DNA of 64,000 bases from Streptomyces tsukubensis (GTDB taxonomy: Bacteria; Actinomycetota; Actinomycetes; Streptomycetales; Streptomycetaceae). Numbering within the stretch: the first letter of the stretch is position 1; each line of letters opens with the position of its first letter. Location: assembly GCF_003932715.1 (NCBI RefSeq), contig NZ_CP020700.1, forward strand, positions 7,648,501 through 7,712,500. Reading direction: 5' to 3'. The position numbers and the translations under genes are program-made. The notes beneath the pieces were generated by a model, which had not been told where the DNA came from, did no database searches, and saw only the letters and a list, made by a program, of their open reading frames with translations. Of the stretch, positions 17,106 to 28,425 are shown in pieces.

Positions 17106-17690
17106 CTACGAGGCAACCGTCCTCGTCGCGACCATCAATGACCGGCTCCGACCGGCATCGTCGAGAGTGATCCAGTAGCGGCGCTTGACCCCGGCTTCGG
17201 TGCTGCGCACGTCTTCGAGGACGCCACCGTTGTTTTCGATGGTGCGCGTCGAGCCGGCGTTGCCGTCGTCACAGGTGAGGAGGACCCGGTCCAGACCGAG
17301 CGCCGGCGCCTTGAGCAGAACCGCTCCCAGCGCCCACGAGGCCAGCCCGCGTCTCCTGGCAGAAGGCCGAACGCTGTAGCCGATGTGTCCGCCGCCTTCC
17401 AGCAGAACGGCGTTCAGGTAGTGCCGAAGGTCGATGGCCCCGAGGTACATCTCACCGTCCGCGATCCACCAGTGGGTGGCGTGGACGCGCCCTTCCCCGA
17501 CAGGCAGCGACCGGTCCGATTGCTGCCGCAGTCGCTCGGTCCATGATGCGAACCCTTCCGGGTGGTCGAGGTCATCGTCACCGGCCAGACGCAGGCCGGC
17601 CCCGTCCTGATGAGCACCGGGCTGCCACTCGTCACGCGCCGTGAGCCACGAGGAATGCAACCGTCCCGTGGGAGTGATCAGTTCAGGCAT
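17106..17690 (-). CDS. GNAT family N-acetyltransferase
   Basis: 194 aa from ATG 17690 (MPELITPT); an ATG at 17723 would add 11 residues. The acetyl-CoA motif A is seen as GGHIGYSVRPSARRRGLASWALGAVLLKA, with the R-R-G-L-A pyrophosphate loop, preceded by a YLGAIDLRHYLN strand. The overall pattern is close to predicted acetyltransferases of the RimJ/RimL type that act on small molecules or peptides. The gene lies 126 bp downstream of the PKS gene on the same strand, so it could be the last gene of that transcript and acetylate the product, but the gap leaves room for its own promoter. Confidence 0.75.
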   Translation of the reverse strand: MPELITPTGRLHSSWLTARDEWQPGAHQDGAGLRLAGDDDLDHPEGFASWTERLRQQSDRSLPVGEGRVHATHWWIADGEMYLGAIDLRHYLNAVLLEGGGHIGYSVRPSARRRGLASWALGAVLLKAPALGLDRVLLTCDDGNAGSTRTIENNGGVLEDVRSTEAGVKRRYWITLDDAGRSRSLMVATRTVAS

Positions 17691-17816
17691 GCGAGGGACG
17701 ATAACAGCCGCATCCCAGCGCATGCCCTGCCGAGCACGGCCTGACGCCGGGGAGCGCTCGGACTGGCGCCGGAGTCGGTGCTGTTGTCCTGCAAGGGGGT
17801 GGTGGCGGCCGGGGCT

Positions 17817-20800
17817 TCAGGCGGTGTTCGGGTCGCTCAGGCGGTTGATCCAGTCCTCGACGGCGTGGGCGGTCGTCTCGGCGTGCTCCCGCATCATGGT
17901 CAGATGGTCGCCGGGTGTGATGGTGCTCGGGACGAGAGGGAATTCGGCCCTCAGACCGAGAATCGGTGCCTCCGCCGCCACGAGGAGAGCGGGTAGCCGC
18001 GGGTGGTCCGGGCTCCATGCGGTGAACAGGTCGAAGTAGTGGCTCATCGCGGTGAGGCCGGCGGTGTCGAGGAGGTCCGCCTCACCGGTGTGCTCCCAGG
18101 AGCGCCAGGTCACTTCGGCCGCGAGGCCGGGCGTGATCTTACGGCCGACGCCGGTGTCCAGGAGGACGACTCCGAGGGGTGGGTTCGGGTGGCCGGAGAG
18201 CTGCTGCGCTGTGGCGTAGGCGACCCAGCCGCCGCTGGAGTGTCCCAGGAGGACGTACGGTTCGCCCTGCGACGCCTCCCGTACGGCTTCTGCCATGGTG
18301 CCGACGAGCGCTTCCCGTGTCGGCGGCAGGGGTTCGCCATCGGTGTAGCCCGGGAGCGGGAGTACGGTCACGCCCCGGTGCGGGGGCAGGTGCCGGGCCA
18401 GTGTCCGGTACTGGAGCGGGTCGGCCGGGGCGGGCAGCGCGGGGACGCAGATGATGCGGGGCGCCCACCCTCCCGGGGCCAGGACTGTGGGCCGGGCCGC
18501 TGCCACCCGGGTCTTCCCATGGCACTCCGCGGCCAGACGCGCCCTGGTGGCGGCGCGTGCCGTCGTCGTGGCCTCGGCCGGGTCGCCCGCCCGTCGCGCG
18601 GCGTGGTACCGGGCGACGGAGTTGTCCGACTCCTCGGCATCGGTGTCGGCTGGGGCGCTCGTGGGGGACAGCAGCGTGGTGAGGTGCTCGGCCAGCTTCC
18701 GGGGGGTGGGGTGGTCGAAGACCGCGGTCGTGGCCAGGCTGATGCCTGTCGCGATGTTGAGGCTGTTGCGGAGCTGGACGGACGCGAGGGAGTCGAATCC
18801 GGCGGCGCGGAAGCCGCCGTCCGGGTCGACGGCGTCCCTGTCGGTGTGTCCGAGCGCCGTGGCGGCGCGGTCCAGCACCAGGTCGAGCAGTGCGATTCGC
18901 TGCTTCTCGGCGCTGAGGCCGGCCAGTTGAACGGCGGTGGAGGGTTCGGTGTCCGGTGTGGGGCGGATGGGCCGGTTTCGCGGCCGGACGAGGTCGCGCA
19001 GCAGTGGTGATGTGCTGTCCCCGACGGCGTGCGCGATACCGAGGGCGGCGACGGCGAGGAGGGGCTCCTCGGACCCGGCCGCCGCGTCGTAGAGGGCCAG
19101 ACCGTCCTGGTCGGTGAGGGACCGCAGGCCCTGACTCCGGATCCGGGCCCGGTCGGTGTGGCCCAGATGGCCGGTCATGCCGCTGTCCTGTTCCCAGTGG
19201 CCCCAGGCGAGGGAGATGCCCGGCAGGCCCTGGGCGCGGCGGTGGTACGCGAGGGCGTCCAGGAAGGTGTTGGCCGCGGCGTAGTTGGCCTGCCCGCCGG
19301 TGCCGAGCTGCCCGGCCATGGAGGAGTAGAGCACAAAGGCCGAGAGGTCCATGCCACGGGTGAGTTCGTGGAGGTTGAGGGCGGAGTCGGCCTTCGCGCG
19401 CAGGACGCGGTCCACCTGTCCGGGGGTCAGGGACGCGAGGGTGGCGTCGTCGAGGACACCTGCGGTGTGGACGACGGAGGTCAGCGGGTGCGCGGAGGGC
19501 ACGGTATCGAGGAGACGGCCCAGCGCGTCGCGGTCCGCGGTGTCGCAGGCAGCGATGGAGACCCGGGCGCCGAGTGCGGTCAGGTCGTCGCGCAGAGCGG
19601 CGGCTCCCGGTGTGTCGGGCCCTCGTCGGCTGGTGAGCAGGAGATGGCGGGTGCCGTGTTCGGTGACCAGATGGCGGGCGAGGAGGCTGCCCAGGGTTCC
19701 GGTGCCGCCGGTGATGAGGACGGTGCCGTCGGGGTCCGGAGTGCGGGGTGCGATCAGGACGTTCTTGCCGGTATGCCTGGCCTGGCTCATATGGCGGAAC
19801 GCCTCGGGAGCGCGACGGGCGTCCCACGCGACCACGGGGAGGGGGGTGACGACCCCCTGCCGGATCAGGTCGGGGAGCTCGGTGACCAGGGCGTGCCAGC
19901 GGCCGGTGTCCGCCGACGACAGGTCGATGACCCGGTAGTCCACACCGGGGTGATCGTTTGCGACGGTCGCGGGGTCGCGGGGGTCGGTCTTCCCCAGCTC
20001 GACGAAGTGTCCGCCGCGGGGCATCAGGCGCAGTGAGGCGTCGATGAACTCCTGGGCCAGGCAGTTCAGTACGACATCCACCCCTGCCCCATCGGTCCGC
20101 TGGAGGAAGGCACGCTCGAAGTCGAGGGTGCGGGAGGACGCGAGGTGGGTGTCGGGGATCCCCATGGCCCGGAGGGTGTCCCATTTGGCGGGGCTCGCGG
20201 TGGCGTACACCTCGGCGCCCAGATGTTGGGCGAGCCGGACGGCTGCCATGCCGACCCCGCCGGCCGCGGCGTGGATCAGGACCTTGGCGTCCTTCTTGAG
20301 GCCGACAAGGCGTACCAGGGCGTCATAGGCGGTGAGGTACGCCACCGGAACGGTGGCCGCCTGGGGGAAGGACCAGCCTTCCGGGACGGGCAGCAGGCGC
20401 CGCTGGTCGGTGATCGGATCGGTGGCGAACACGGTGTAGCCGGGCAGCAGCCCCATGACCCGGTCGCCGGGGGCGAGGCCGGTGACACCCGGCCCGGTCC
20501 CGGTCACCACACCGGCCGCCTCGGCGAAATGGGCATTGCGGTCCAGGACGATCCCGAGAGCCATCAGGACAAAGCGGAAGTTGATGCCGGTCGCGCGTAC
20601 GGAGACCCGGACCTCCCCGTCGCCGAGCGGACGGTCCGACTCGGGTGCGGGAATCAGCCGGATGCCGTCGAAGGTGTTCGTGGTGCCGAGGTCCAGTTTC
20701 CACGGGGCCCGGAGGTCCAGTGGTGCCGGCGCGGCGGCCGGGGCGAGCCGGGGCGCGCGCAGGGTGCCGTCGCGCAGGGCGAATTGGGGTTCGCCGGTGG

Positions 20801-23800
20801 CCAGTGCGGCGGGCAGGGCCCGGAACGAGGTTTCCAGGCCGTCGAGGTCGGCGAGGGTGAACTGTCCGGGGTGCTCGTTCTGGGCGGAACGCAGCAGTCC
20901 CCAGAGTGCGGCCTGCCCGGGGGAGCGAAGCTCCTCGCCTGCCTCGGTGGTCACCGCGCGGTGGGTGACCACCAGCAGACGGGTGTCGGTGGTCCGGTCG
21001 TCGGCCAGCCACGCCTGGAGTCGTCCGACGGTCTCCCGGACGAGGGCGCGCACTCCGGACGCGGTGAGGTTCTCGCCGTGCTGGAGCGGAGGGACCAGGA
21101 CGGCGGTCTCCGGGATCGGCGCCCCGGCGGCGAGAGCCTGCCGGAGGGCCGCGAGATCCGGATGGCAGAGGCCGGGCGGTACGAGACCGGCCGTCACCGC
21201 GCGCAGCGCCGTAACGGAGCCCGCCCAGACCCAGCCGGTGCCGCCCGCGTCGTCGGCCGGGACGAGCGGCTTCGGGGGCCAGGCGATACGGTGCAGAGCC
21301 GTCTCGGCGACGGCCGACGACCGCAGGGCGTTCCCGCTGACGGGCCGCAGTACCAAGGACCGGGCCTCGGCCACCGGGGCACCGGAGGCATCGCTCACCG
21401 TGACGGCGACCGTGCCGTCCGGTGCGCGGACGAGACGGGCCCGCAGGCGGGTGGCCCCCGCGGTGTGGAGCCGGACGTCGTGCCAGGAGAAGGGCAGCAT
21501 CAGCCCGTCCGTACCGCTGCCGGACTCCGCGAGCAGCGCGTGCAGTACGGCGTCCAGCAGAGCGGGATGCAGGGCGAAACGGGCGGCGTCGGCGTGGTGT
21601 TCACGGCCGAGTCCCGCCTCGGCCAGGATCGTGTCGCCGTCGCGCCGTACGGCTGTCAGATTGCGGAAGGCGGGACCGTACTCGTAGCCGGTGTCCGCCA
21701 GCCGCGGATACAGGCCGTCGATGTCGACGGGGAGCGCCCCGGACGACGGCCAGGGCCGGCCGGTGGGCGCGGCAGGAGCCGCGGGGGACCCGGCGGACAG
21801 CACCCCGGAGGCATGACGGGTCCACGGAGTGCCGTCGGCGGTGTTCTCGGCGCGCGAGTGGATGCGCAGGGTGTACGTACCGTCGGAAGAGGGTGCGGCG
21901 GCGATCTGGATGCGGACGGCGTCGTACCCGGGCAGGACGAGCGGCTGTTCCAGGACGAGTTCGCCGACGCGGTCGCAGCCCAGCAGGGCAGCGGTGTGCA
22001 GGGCCAGATCCAGGAAGGCGGTACCGGGCAGCAGTACCGTCCCGCGTACGGCGTGGTCGGCCAGCCAGGGGTGGGTGGGCCGGGACAGCCGCCCGGTCAG
22101 CAGCAGTTGCCCCGAATCGGCGAGGAAGGTCTGCGCGCCGAGCAGCGGATGGCCGGAGGCGTCCTGGCCGCTGATGGCCGCGCCGGAGCGCCTGCCCGAG
22201 GTTTCGTCCAGCCAGAACCGCTCGTGCTGGAAGGCGTACGTCGGCAGATCCACCGGCCGCGCGCCGGTTCCGGTGAACACCATCGCCCAGTCGGTCGGGA
22301 CCCCGTGGACATGGGCCTCGGCGAGCGCCCGATGGAAGCGGTCCATGCCGCCGTCGTCGCGTCGCAGCGTCGACAGCACGGTGGCCGGGGAGCCCGCGGT
22401 CTCGGTGATCTCCAGCATGCCCATGGCGAGTACCGGATGCGGACTGATCTCGACGAGGGCGGTGTGCTCGTCGCGCAGGAGGGAGGCCAGGGCGGGCGCG
22501 AACCGGACCGGCCGGCGCAGATTGCGGAACCAGTAGGAGGCGTCGAGCCCGCCGGTTTCGATGATGCCCCCGGTGACGGTGGAGCAGAACGGGAGCGTGC
22601 CCTGCCGGGGCCGGATATCGGAGAGTTCGGCCGAGAGCCGTTCCCGGAGGCGGTCGACGTGCGGGGAGTGCGAGGCGTAGTCGACGGCGATCCGCCGGGC
22701 CCACACCCCGCGCTCATCGCACAGGGACAGCAGCTCCGCGAGCGCCTGCGCGTCGCCGGACACGACCGTACTGCCGGGACTGTTGTGAGCCGCGACGGAC
22801 AGCCGTCCCTCCCAGCGCTCGGCCAGTTCCCCGGCCTCCTCGGCGCACAGCGCCAGGGTCGCCATACCGCCGGTGCCGGAGAGTTCGAGGAGTGCCCTGC
22901 TGCGGAGCGCGACCACCTTCGCCGCGTCCTCCAGGCTCAGGGCACCGGCGACACAGGCAGCGGCGATCTCGCCCTGACTGTGGCCGATGACGGCGTCGGG
23001 CTCGACTCCGTGGGCCCGCCACAGCGCGGCGAGCGACACCATGACGGCGAACAGCACCGGCTGCACCACATCCACCCGGTCGAGACCGGGGGAGTCCGGC
23101 GCACCGCGCAGGACGTCCGTCAGCGACCACTCCACATGCGGGGACAGGGCCCGCTCACATGCCTCCATCCGCCGGGCGAAGACCGGCGACGACGCCAGCA
23201 GGTCGACGGCCATACCCGGCCACTGGGAGCCCTGGCCGGGAAAGACGAAGACCGTGCGCGCCGGGGCGTGCGCCGTGCCCCGTACGACATCCGGTGCTTC
23301 GACGCCGTCCGCCAGTCGTCGCAGCGCTGCGGTCAGCTGCTCGTGGTCGGTGCCCAACACCGCCGCGCGGTGCTCGAACCGTGCCCGGGTGGCGGCCAGC
23401 GACCAGCCCACGTCGACGGGGACGAGGGTCTTCTGCTCCCGCAGGTGTGTCAGCAGTCGCCGGGCCTGGGCCCGCAACGCCTCGGCAGTCCTGGCCGACA
23501 GGATCCAGGGCCTCATGGACTCGGGTGCGACCGGTTCACCGGCGGGTGGCACCGGTTGCCGGGGCACGGCCGGCGGCGGAGGAGCCTCCTCCACGATCAC
23601 ATGGACGTTGGTGCCGCTCACTCCGTAGGACAGGACCCCGGCCCGGCGCGGCCGCCCGAACCCGGGCCAGGGGATCGACTCGGTGAGCAGCCGCAAATGT
23701 CCGCTGTCCCAGTCGATTTCGGGGTTCGGTGTCCCGGCGTGCAGGGTCTTGGGCAGGGTGCGGTGCCGGATGGCCTGGATCACCTTGATCAGACCGGCCG

Positions 23801-24950
23801 GACCCGCCGCGGCCAGGGTGTGCCCGATATTGGACTTCACCGAACCCACATGGACCGGCCGCTCCGCCGGCCGGTCCTGCCCGTAGGTGGCGAGCAGAGC
23901 ACCTGCCTCGACCGGATCGCCCAGCCGGGTCCCCGTGCCGTGGGCCTCCACCAGATCCACGTCCCCGGGCGTGAGCCGGCCGTCGGCCAGGGCCTCCCGG
24001 ACGACACGCTGCTGTGCGGCTCCGCTCGGGGCGGACAGACCCTGGCTCGCGCCGTCCTGGTTCCAGGCCGTACCCCGGATCACCGCCAGGACCGGGTGCC
24101 CGTGGCGCCGCGCGTCCGAGAGCCGCTCCAGCATCACCATCGCGGCGCCCTCGGCCACGCCGAACCCCCGGGCCCCGCTGCCGAACGCGCGGCTGCGGCC
24201 GTCGTCGGCGAGTACCCCCTGCCGGCTGAAGTCCACCAGCAGACCGGGTGTCCCGTGGACCGATGCCCCGCCGGCCAGGGCCAGCGGGCACTCGCCCGAC
24301 CGGAGCGACCGGACGGCCAGATGCACCGCCGCGAGGCCGGACGAACAGGACGTGTCGACGACGGTCGCCGGGCCTTCGAGCCCGAGAAAGTAGGAGAGGC
24401 GCCCGGCGGCGACACCGGTCGACCCGATCAGCAGATGCCCCTCCGACTCGCATCCCTCGTCCATCCGCGGGCCGTAGTCGGTGTGGAACGCGCCCACGAA
24501 CGATCCCGCGCCGGTGCCCCGGAGCGATCCCGGGACGATACCGGCGCGTTCGCACGCCTCCCAGGCGGTCTCCAGCAGCAGCCGCTGATGCGGGTGCATG
24601 GCCGCGGCCTCGCGCGGCCCGATGCCGAAGAACCGGGCGTCGAAGCCGGCCGGATCGTCGAGGAAGCCGCCCTGCCGGATATAGAAGGTGCCCCGGCTCT
24701 GCCGGTCCGTGTCGTACAGCGCATCAAGGTCCCAGCCGCGGGAGGTGGGCAGTTCCCCGATCACCTCCCCGCCGGAGGCCACCAGTTGCCAGAGCTCCTC
24801 CGGAGTGGAGATTCCCCCGGCAAAGCGGCATGCCGTCCCGATCACGGCGACCGGCTCGTCCTGATACTGCGGCCGGGCCGACGCCTCCCGGGGACCGTTC
24901 ACGGGGGAAGTTCCGTCGTCGGACGGGGCGGCTGTGGTGAAGGTGCTCAT
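17817..24950 (-). CDS. one-module reducing type I polyketide synthase, KS-AT-DH-ER-KR-ACP-TE
   Basis: 2377 aa; ATG 24950 follows AAGGAACATC. Domains: KS about 35-455 with Cys202 (DTSCSS), EAHGTGT and KSNIGH; AT about 560-870 with Ser658 (GHSQGE); DH about 930-1200 with His966 ([10 protein letters not shown]); ER about 1430-1740 with the nucleotide loop [11 protein letters not shown] about 1745-1925 with GGTGTLG and Tyr1890; ACP with Ser2054 (GFDSLAS); TE with Ser2238 (GHSSGG) and a late GDH. AT motifs RVDVVQ and YASH (from 758) predict methylmalonyl-CoA. The KR has the LDD motif of B-type reductases. ER has Val where Tyr would predict a 2S methyl. All domains look active, so each round should give a fully reduced alpha-methyl unit, followed by release. 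No loading domain is present; the facing operon may supply the starter. Confidence 0.95.
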   Translation of the reverse strand: MSTFTTAAPSDDGTSPVNGPREASARPQYQDEPVAVIGTACRFAGGISTPEELWQLVASGGEVIGELPTSRGWDLDALYDTDRQSRGTFYIRQGGFLDDPAGFDARFFGIGPREAAAMHPHQRLLLETAWEACERAGIVPGSLRGTGAGSFVGAFHTDYGPRMDEGCESEGHLLIGSTGVAAGRLSYFLGLEGPATVVDTSCSSGLAAVHLAVRSLRSGECPLALAGGASVHGTPGLLVDFSRQGVLADDGRSRAFGSGARGFGVAEGAAMVMLERLSDARRHGHPVLAVIRGTAWNQDGASQGLSAPSGAAQQRVVREALADGRLTPGDVDLVEAHGTGTRLGDPVEAGALLATYGQDRPAERPVHVGSVKSNIGHTLAAAGPAGLIKVIQAIRHRTLPKTLHAGTPNPEIDWDSGHLRLLTESIPWPGFGRPRRAGVLSYGVSGTNVHVIVEEAPPPPAVPRQPVPPAGEPVAPESMRPWILSARTAEALRAQARRLLTHLREQKTLVPVDVGWSLAATRARFEHRAAVLGTDHEQLTAALRRLADGVEAPDVVRGTAHAPARTVFVFPGQGSQWPGMAVDLLASSPVFARRMEACERALSPHVEWSLTDVLRGAPDSPGLDRVDVVQPVLFAVMVSLAALWRAHGVEPDAVIGHSQGEIAAACVAGALSLEDAAKVVALRSRALLELSGTGGMATLALCAEEAGELAERWEGRLSVAAHNSPGSTVVSGDAQALAELLSLCDERGVWARRIAVDYASHSPHVDRLRERLSAELSDIRPRQGTLPFCSTVTGGIIETGGLDASYWFRNLRRPVRFAPALASLLRDEHTALVEISPHPVLAMGMLEITETAGSPATVLSTLRRDDGGMDRFHRALAEAHVHGVPTDWAMVFTGTGARPVDLPTYAFQHERFWLDETSGRRSGAAISGQDASGHPLLGAQTFLADSGQLLLTGRLSRPTHPWLADHAVRGTVLLPGTAFLDLALHTAALLGCDRVGELVLEQPLVLPGYDAVRIQIAAAPSSDGTYTLRIHSRAENTADGTPWTRHASGVLSAGSPAAPAAPTGRPWPSSGALPVDIDGLYPRLADTGYEYGPAFRNLTAVRRDGDTILAEAGLGREHHADAARFALHPALLDAVLHALLAESGSGTDGLMLPFSWHDVRLHTAGATRLRARLVRAPDGTVAVTVSDASGAPVAEARSLVLRPVSGNALRSSAVAETALHRIAWPPKPLVPADDAGGTGWVWAGSVTALRAVTAGLVPPGLCHPDLAALRQALAAGAPIPETAVLVPPLQHGENLTASGVRALVRETVGRLQAWLADDRTTDTRLLVVTHRAVTTEAGEELRSPGQAALWGLLRSAQNEHPGQFTLADLDGLETSFRALPAALATGEPQFALRDGTLRAPRLAPAAAPAPLDLRAPWKLDLGTTNTFDGIRLIPAPESDRPLGDGEVRVSVRATGINFRFVLMALGIVLDRNAHFAEAAGVVTGTGPGVTGLAPGDRVMGLLPGYTVFATDPITDQRRLLPVPEGWSFPQAATVPVAYLTAYDALVRLVGLKKDAKVLIHAAAGGVGMAAVRLAQHLGAEVYATASPAKWDTLRAMGIPDTHLASSRTLDFERAFLQRTDGAGVDVVLNCLAQEFIDASLRLMPRGGHFVELGKTDPRDPATVANDHPGVDYRVIDLSSADTGRWHALVTELPDLIRQGVVTPLPVVAWDARRAPEAFRHMSQARHTGKNVLIAPRTPDPDGTVLITGGTGTLGSLLARHLVTEHGTRHLLLTSRRGPDTPGAAALRDDLTALGARVSIAACDTADRDALGRLLDTVPSAHPLTSVVHTAGVLDDATLASLTPGQVDRVLRAKADSALNLHELTRGMDLSAFVLYSSMAGQLGTGGQANYAAANTFLDALAYHRRAQGLPGISLAWGHWEQDSGMTGHLGHTDRARIRSQGLRSLTDQDGLALYDAAAGSEEPLLAVAALGIAHAVGDSTSPLLRDLVRPRNRPIRPTPDTEPSTAVQLAGLSAEKQRIALLDLVLDRAATALGHTDRDAVDPDGGFRAAGFDSLASVQLRNSLNIATGISLATTAVFDHPTPRKLAEHLTTLLSPTSAPADTDAEESDNSVARYHAARRAGDPAEATTTARAATRARLAAECHGKTRVAAARPTVLAPGGWAPRIICVPALPAPADPLQYRTLARHLPPHRGVTVLPLPGYTDGEPLPPTREALVGTMAEAVREASQGEPYVLLGHSSGGWVAYATAQQLSGHPNPPLGVVLLDTGVGRKITPGLAAEVTWRSWEHTGEADLLDTAGLTAMSHYFDLFTAWSPDHPRLPALLVAAEAPILGLRAEFPLVPSTITPGDHLTMMREHAETTAHAVEDWINRLSDPNTA

Positions 24951-25629
24951 CACGATGTTCCTTCAGGCCACGCCGCCCGGGGCGCGCTTGGCCGTGGTTC
25001 GGTAAGGGAATGGAGGAGCGGGAGTGGCTTCGCCCTGTGCACCGGCGGCGGCAAGCGTCTTCCTCGTGGCGCTGCGGGCATCGACGACCGCCATACCCGT
25101 GGCACAGCGCTCGCAGGGGGATCCACCCCGCCGTCTGCGGGGCTGATGCGAAAATATGGCGAAGAAGCCCTGTCGAAGAAGGGCGTTGGGCGATCCCGTT
25201 CGAGTGGATCCGGAGACAGGTGTACGGCCCCGCGGCCTCCCTGGGAGGGCGGGACACCGGGCCGTCGGCGCCGATGACGGGACCGGCTCCGCTACCGACC
25301 CTGGTCACCATGGCCGACAGCGGCCCCGGACCGCCGCCGGGCCGTTCCATGACGCCCCGCAGCCGCGAGGTTCCCCGAAATGGGTCCTGGTGCATCAAGT
25401 CGACGTGCCTCGCCATCCCGTTCAACCTGCCACTCGGACGGCTCCCCGGTACCATCAACCAAGGCGACAAAAAAGGGCATAAGGGGCATTTCTCAACCGG
25501 GCCTTGCCGTCCAGCACGTCGGCCCCTGGGGCCTCACCGCAGGACAGCGCGCAGCGGCTTGCAACGCCTTCGGCAGCGCCGACGACGACCTGGCCCGCGC
25601 CTTCCGCGACCAAGGGAGCAGCCAATGCT
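24951..25629. promoter_or_regulatory. divergent control region between the PKS and the KAS III/mutase operon
   Basis: About 680 bp with no supported gene. It contains rare AT-rich spots: AAAATAT near 25150, whose minus-strand reading TATTTT could be a -10 box for the PKS, and CAAAAAAGG near 25467 on the plus side. No pathway regulator gene is present, so the bidirectional promoter here is the likely control point. I found no strong operator palindrome. Confidence 0.4.
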
Positions 25630-25821
25630 GTGAATCCGCAGAGACGTGCCGATCGACAAGGTGAGAACGAAGGAGCCGGCCCCCTCGCTCCCGAGGCCGT
25701 ACAAGCCCGGGCAGCCTTCGACTCCCTCGCCGATACCGCCGCTCCGGCGGCGGCGGCAATCCAGCGGGGCAGCCGGAATGCGGCAGCCGACGGGAACGGC
25801 CGACAAGCGGAGGAGCTATGA
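25630..25821 (+). CDS. possible leader/small protein, 63 aa, coupled to KAS III
   Basis: GTG 25630 follows GGGAGCAGCC, and the stop overlaps the KAS III start (ATGA), the same coupling used by most of the other junctions in this operon. The product is hydrophilic and Ala/Gln-rich with one likely amphipathic helix (PEAVQARAAFDSLADTAAPA). Third-position GC is about 70 percent, lower than neighbours, so coding status is moderate. No domain recognised. It might be a real small component, or just an upstream frame that helps load ribosomes. Confidence 0.4.
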   Translation: MNPQRRADRQGENEGAGPLAPEAVQARAAFDSLADTAAPAAAAIQRGSRNAAADGNGRQAEEL

Positions 25822-26825
25822 AGCACGCAGCGAAACCCTTGAACCGCGGTTCACACATCCTGTCCGTGGGGGCGTATCAGCCGGCTCGCGAGGTGAGCAA
25901 CGCCGAGATCTGCGAGCGTATCGACTCCAGTGACGAGTGGATCCGCCGCCGCTCCGGCATCAGCACACGCCGCTGGGCGGGCGCGGACGAGACCGTCGCA
26001 GACATGGGCGTACAGGCCGGGTCCCGGGCTCTGACCACCGCCGGTCTTGAAGGGGGCTCCGTCGACACGCTTCTCGTGTCGACCGTGACTCATCCGTACC
26101 AGACCCCGGCGGCAGCGCCGGAGATCGCCGAACGCCTGGGCATGCGATCGGTTCCGGCGTTCGACGTGTCCGCCGCCTGCGCCGGATTCGGCTACTGCGT
26201 CGCCCTGGCCGACTGCGCGATCCGTGCGGGGGACGCACAGTGTGTGATGGTGGTGGCAGCCGAGAAGCTCACCGACATCACGGACCCGGACGACCGGACC
26301 TCGGCCTTCCTGTTCGCCGACGGCGCGGGAGCGGTCGTCGTCTCGGCCACCTCGGCGCCCGGCCACTACGGCATCGGACCCGTGGCGTGGGGCAGCGACG
26401 GATCACGGCTCTCGGTCGTCGGCCAGCAACCGTCCTGGGCCGCCTTCCACCCTGACAACCCCGGGCCGCGGCCCGCGCTCCGCATGCGCGGGCAGGAACT
26501 GTACCGGTGGGCCGTGAGCGAGCTGACGAAGGTCTGCACCCGTGCCGTCACGGCAGCCGGAGTGGATCTCTCCGAGCTGAGTGCGTTCATCCCCCACCAG
26601 GCCAACGCCCGCATCACCGACGCGCTCGCCAAGGCCCTCGGAATACCCGGCCACGTCGTGTGCGCACACGACATCGAACACTCCGGCAACACGTCGTCCG
26701 CGTCGATCCCGCTCGCCATGGAGCACCTGCTCTCCACCGGGGCGGTACGCAGCGGCGACCTCGCCCTGCTGCTGGGCTTCGGCGCCGGACTCACCTACGC
26801 CGCCCTGGTGGTGGAACTGCCATGA
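25818..26825 (+). CDS. beta-ketoacyl-ACP synthase III-like enzyme (KAS III / FabH family)
   Basis: 335 aa. KAS III enzymes condense an acyl-CoA with malonyl-ACP or transfer acyl groups to prime synthesis. The triad is complete: Cys121 (SAACAGF), His260 (IPHQAN), Asn291 (HSGNTSS). The N-terminus SVGAYQPAREVSN and SDEWIRRRSGI is typical. ATG 25818 has GGAGGAGCT upstream. Its location at the head of an operon with an acyl-CoA mutase and an ACP-bearing protein suggests a dedicated role in starter-unit loading rather than housekeeping fatty-acid synthesis. It overlaps the mutase by 4 nt. Confidence 0.9.
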   Translation: MKHAAKPLNRGSHILSVGAYQPAREVSNAEICERIDSSDEWIRRRSGISTRRWAGADETVADMGVQAGSRALTTAGLEGGSVDTLLVSTVTHPYQTPAAAPEIAERLGMRSVPAFDVSAACAGFGYCVALADCAIRAGDAQCVMVVAAEKLTDITDPDDRTSAFLFADGAGAVVVSATSAPGHYGIGPVAWGSDGSRLSVVGQQPSWAAFHPDNPGPRPALRMRGQELYRWAVSELTKVCTRAVTAAGVDLSELSAFIPHQANARITDALAKALGIPGHVVCAHDIEHSGNTSSASIPLAMEHLLSTGAVRSGDLALLLGFGAGLTYAALVVELP

Positions 26826-28408
26826 CCGACGAACTCCGCTACACCGCCGCCCGGATCCCGCTGGCGTCGTACTACACCGCTCTGCCGCCCGGTACCGATG
26901 CCGAGACCCTGGGCAAGCCCGGCGAGCCGCCGTACACCCGCGGCCCCTACGGCTCCATGTACCGCGACGTCCCCTGGACTGTGCGCCCTCTCGCCGGATT
27001 CGGCACCGCCTCCGACACCAACGCGCGGCTGCGGATGCTGCTGGAAGAAGGAGCCACCGCGGTCAACACGGTCTTCGACTATCCGACGAACCGCGGCTAC
27101 GACAGCGACGATCCGGTCGCGAGTGCCGACGCCGGGCTGGGGGGAGTGGCCGTCGACAGCGTCGACGACGTCCTCGAACTCTACGAAGGCATCGACCTGG
27201 AGTCGGTGAGCGTCTCCCTCGTGCTCTCCCACCCCGTCGCCGCCGGGGTGATCCTCGCCATGTACTTCGCCGCGGCGCAGGAGCGGGGCATCCCGCTCGA
27301 AGCACTGCGCGGCACGCTCCAGAACGACTTCATGATGGAAACCGTCGTACTGACGGCTCCCCAGGTACTCGACCCCGGATTCGCCCTGCGGCTCGCCGTG
27401 GACGTCGTCGAATACTGCACCGCGGCAGCGCCGCGCTGGCATCCGGTCAGCTTCGCCGGATACAACTACCGCGAAGCCGGAGCCGACGCAGTACTCGAAA
27501 TCGCGTTGGTCGTGGCCAACGCCATCGCCACAGCCCAGTGCATGGAAGCCCGCGGCCACCCCTTCGACTCGTACGCCCGCAGGCTGTCCGGCTTCCTGGC
27601 GGCGGGCAACGACCTCATCGAGGAGACGGCGAAGTTCCGCGCCGCGCGCCGCGTCTACCACAGGGAACTGAGCCGGCGCTTCCGGCCGCTGGACCCGGCG
27701 AGCACGCGTCTGCGGTTCCATGTGCAGACGAGCGGCTCCACCCTCACCTCCCGCCAACCGCTGAACAACATCATCCGGGCCACCGTGCAGGCACTCGCCG
27801 CCGTACTCGGCGGTGCCCAGTCCCTGCACGTCAGTGCCTACGACGAGGCCGTGGGCATCCCCACACCCGAGGCGGCGCTCACCGCCCTGCGCACCCAGCA
27901 GATCCTGCTCAAGGAGAACGGCCTGGCCCACAGCGTGGACCCGTTGGCCGGCTCGTATCTCATCGAGCACGTGACGGACGAGCTCGATGCCCGCGCCACC
28001 GCGGTGCTCGACGAGATCGAAGGGCAAGGCGGGCTCGTCGCGGCCGTCGAATCGGGGTGGGTCCACGCCCGCCTCCTCGACCAGGCCTACAACACCACCT
28101 GCATGACCGACAGCGGCGAACTCCCGGTAGTCGGCGTCAACTGCTGCGTTACGTCCGGTGAGCCGCCCCTTGAAGTCTTCACGCCTCCGCACGCGGCGGA
28201 ACGACAGGCACACAAACTGGCCCGGCTGCGGGCCCGACGTGACCACCGTGCGGTCGCCGCGGCACTCGACGACCTGACGGCATGCGTGAAGCGGGGAGAC
28301 AGCACCATGCCCGCACTGCTCGCGGCAGCCGCCGCGCGGGCGACCGTCGGCGAATGCGCCCAGGTCTTCCGGACCGCCCACGGCCACTGGCACCAGCCGC
28401 TGAGTTGA
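26822..28408 (+). CDS. B12-dependent acyl-CoA mutase large subunit, divergent active site
   Basis: 528 aa, methylmalonyl-CoA-mutase family, which performs 1,2-rearrangements through the 5'-deoxyadenosyl radical. Family landmarks: GPYGSMYRDVPWTVRPLAGFG, TLQND, EYC.., AGYNYREAG, AKFRAARR, NIIRATVQALAAVLGGAQSLH. Aligned by eye to the P. shermanii enzyme, three active-site residues differ. Tyr89 is Leu57, Arg207 (which binds the methylmalonyl carboxylate) is Leu177, and the conserved His244 is Asn215. Isobutyryl-CoA mutase has Phe and Gln at the first two sites, so this protein matches neither. The substrate is presumably a nonpolar acyl-CoA. It lacks the B12 domain, which the next gene supplies. 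ATG 26822 overlaps the KAS III stop. Confidence 0.9.
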   Translation: MTDELRYTAARIPLASYYTALPPGTDAETLGKPGEPPYTRGPYGSMYRDVPWTVRPLAGFGTASDTNARLRMLLEEGATAVNTVFDYPTNRGYDSDDPVASADAGLGGVAVDSVDDVLELYEGIDLESVSVSLVLSHPVAAGVILAMYFAAAQERGIPLEALRGTLQNDFMMETVVLTAPQVLDPGFALRLAVDVVEYCTAAAPRWHPVSFAGYNYREAGADAVLEIALVVANAIATAQCMEARGHPFDSYARRLSGFLAAGNDLIEETAKFRAARRVYHRELSRRFRPLDPASTRLRFHVQTSGSTLTSRQPLNNIIRATVQALAAVLGGAQSLHVSAYDEAVGIPTPEAALTALRTQQILLKENGLAHSVDPLAGSYLIEHVTDELDARATAVLDEIEGQGGLVAAVESGWVHARLLDQAYNTTCMTDSGELPVVGVNCCVTSGEPPLEVFTPPHAAERQAHKLARLRARRDHRAVAAALDDLTACVKRGDSTMPALLAAAAARATVGECAQVFRTAHGHWHQPLS

Positions 28409-28425
28409 GGCAGAGGTGAGCCGAT

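Noticed and set aside
20145..25277. 1710-codon open frame on the plus strand
   Set aside because: It is the antisense of the PKS gene; in high-GC genomes such shadows are long. The minus-strand reading has all PKS motifs.
25380..25664. plus-strand ORF upstream of the KAS III operon (95 codons)
   Set aside because: Its first half has AT-rich third positions (AAA, ATA, ATT) unlike the genes here, and no ribosome-binding site. I treat it as part of the control region.
26507..26821. 105-codon extension of the mutase in front of ATG 26822
   Set aside because: It lies inside KAS III in another frame; the ATGA overlap and family start argue for 26822.
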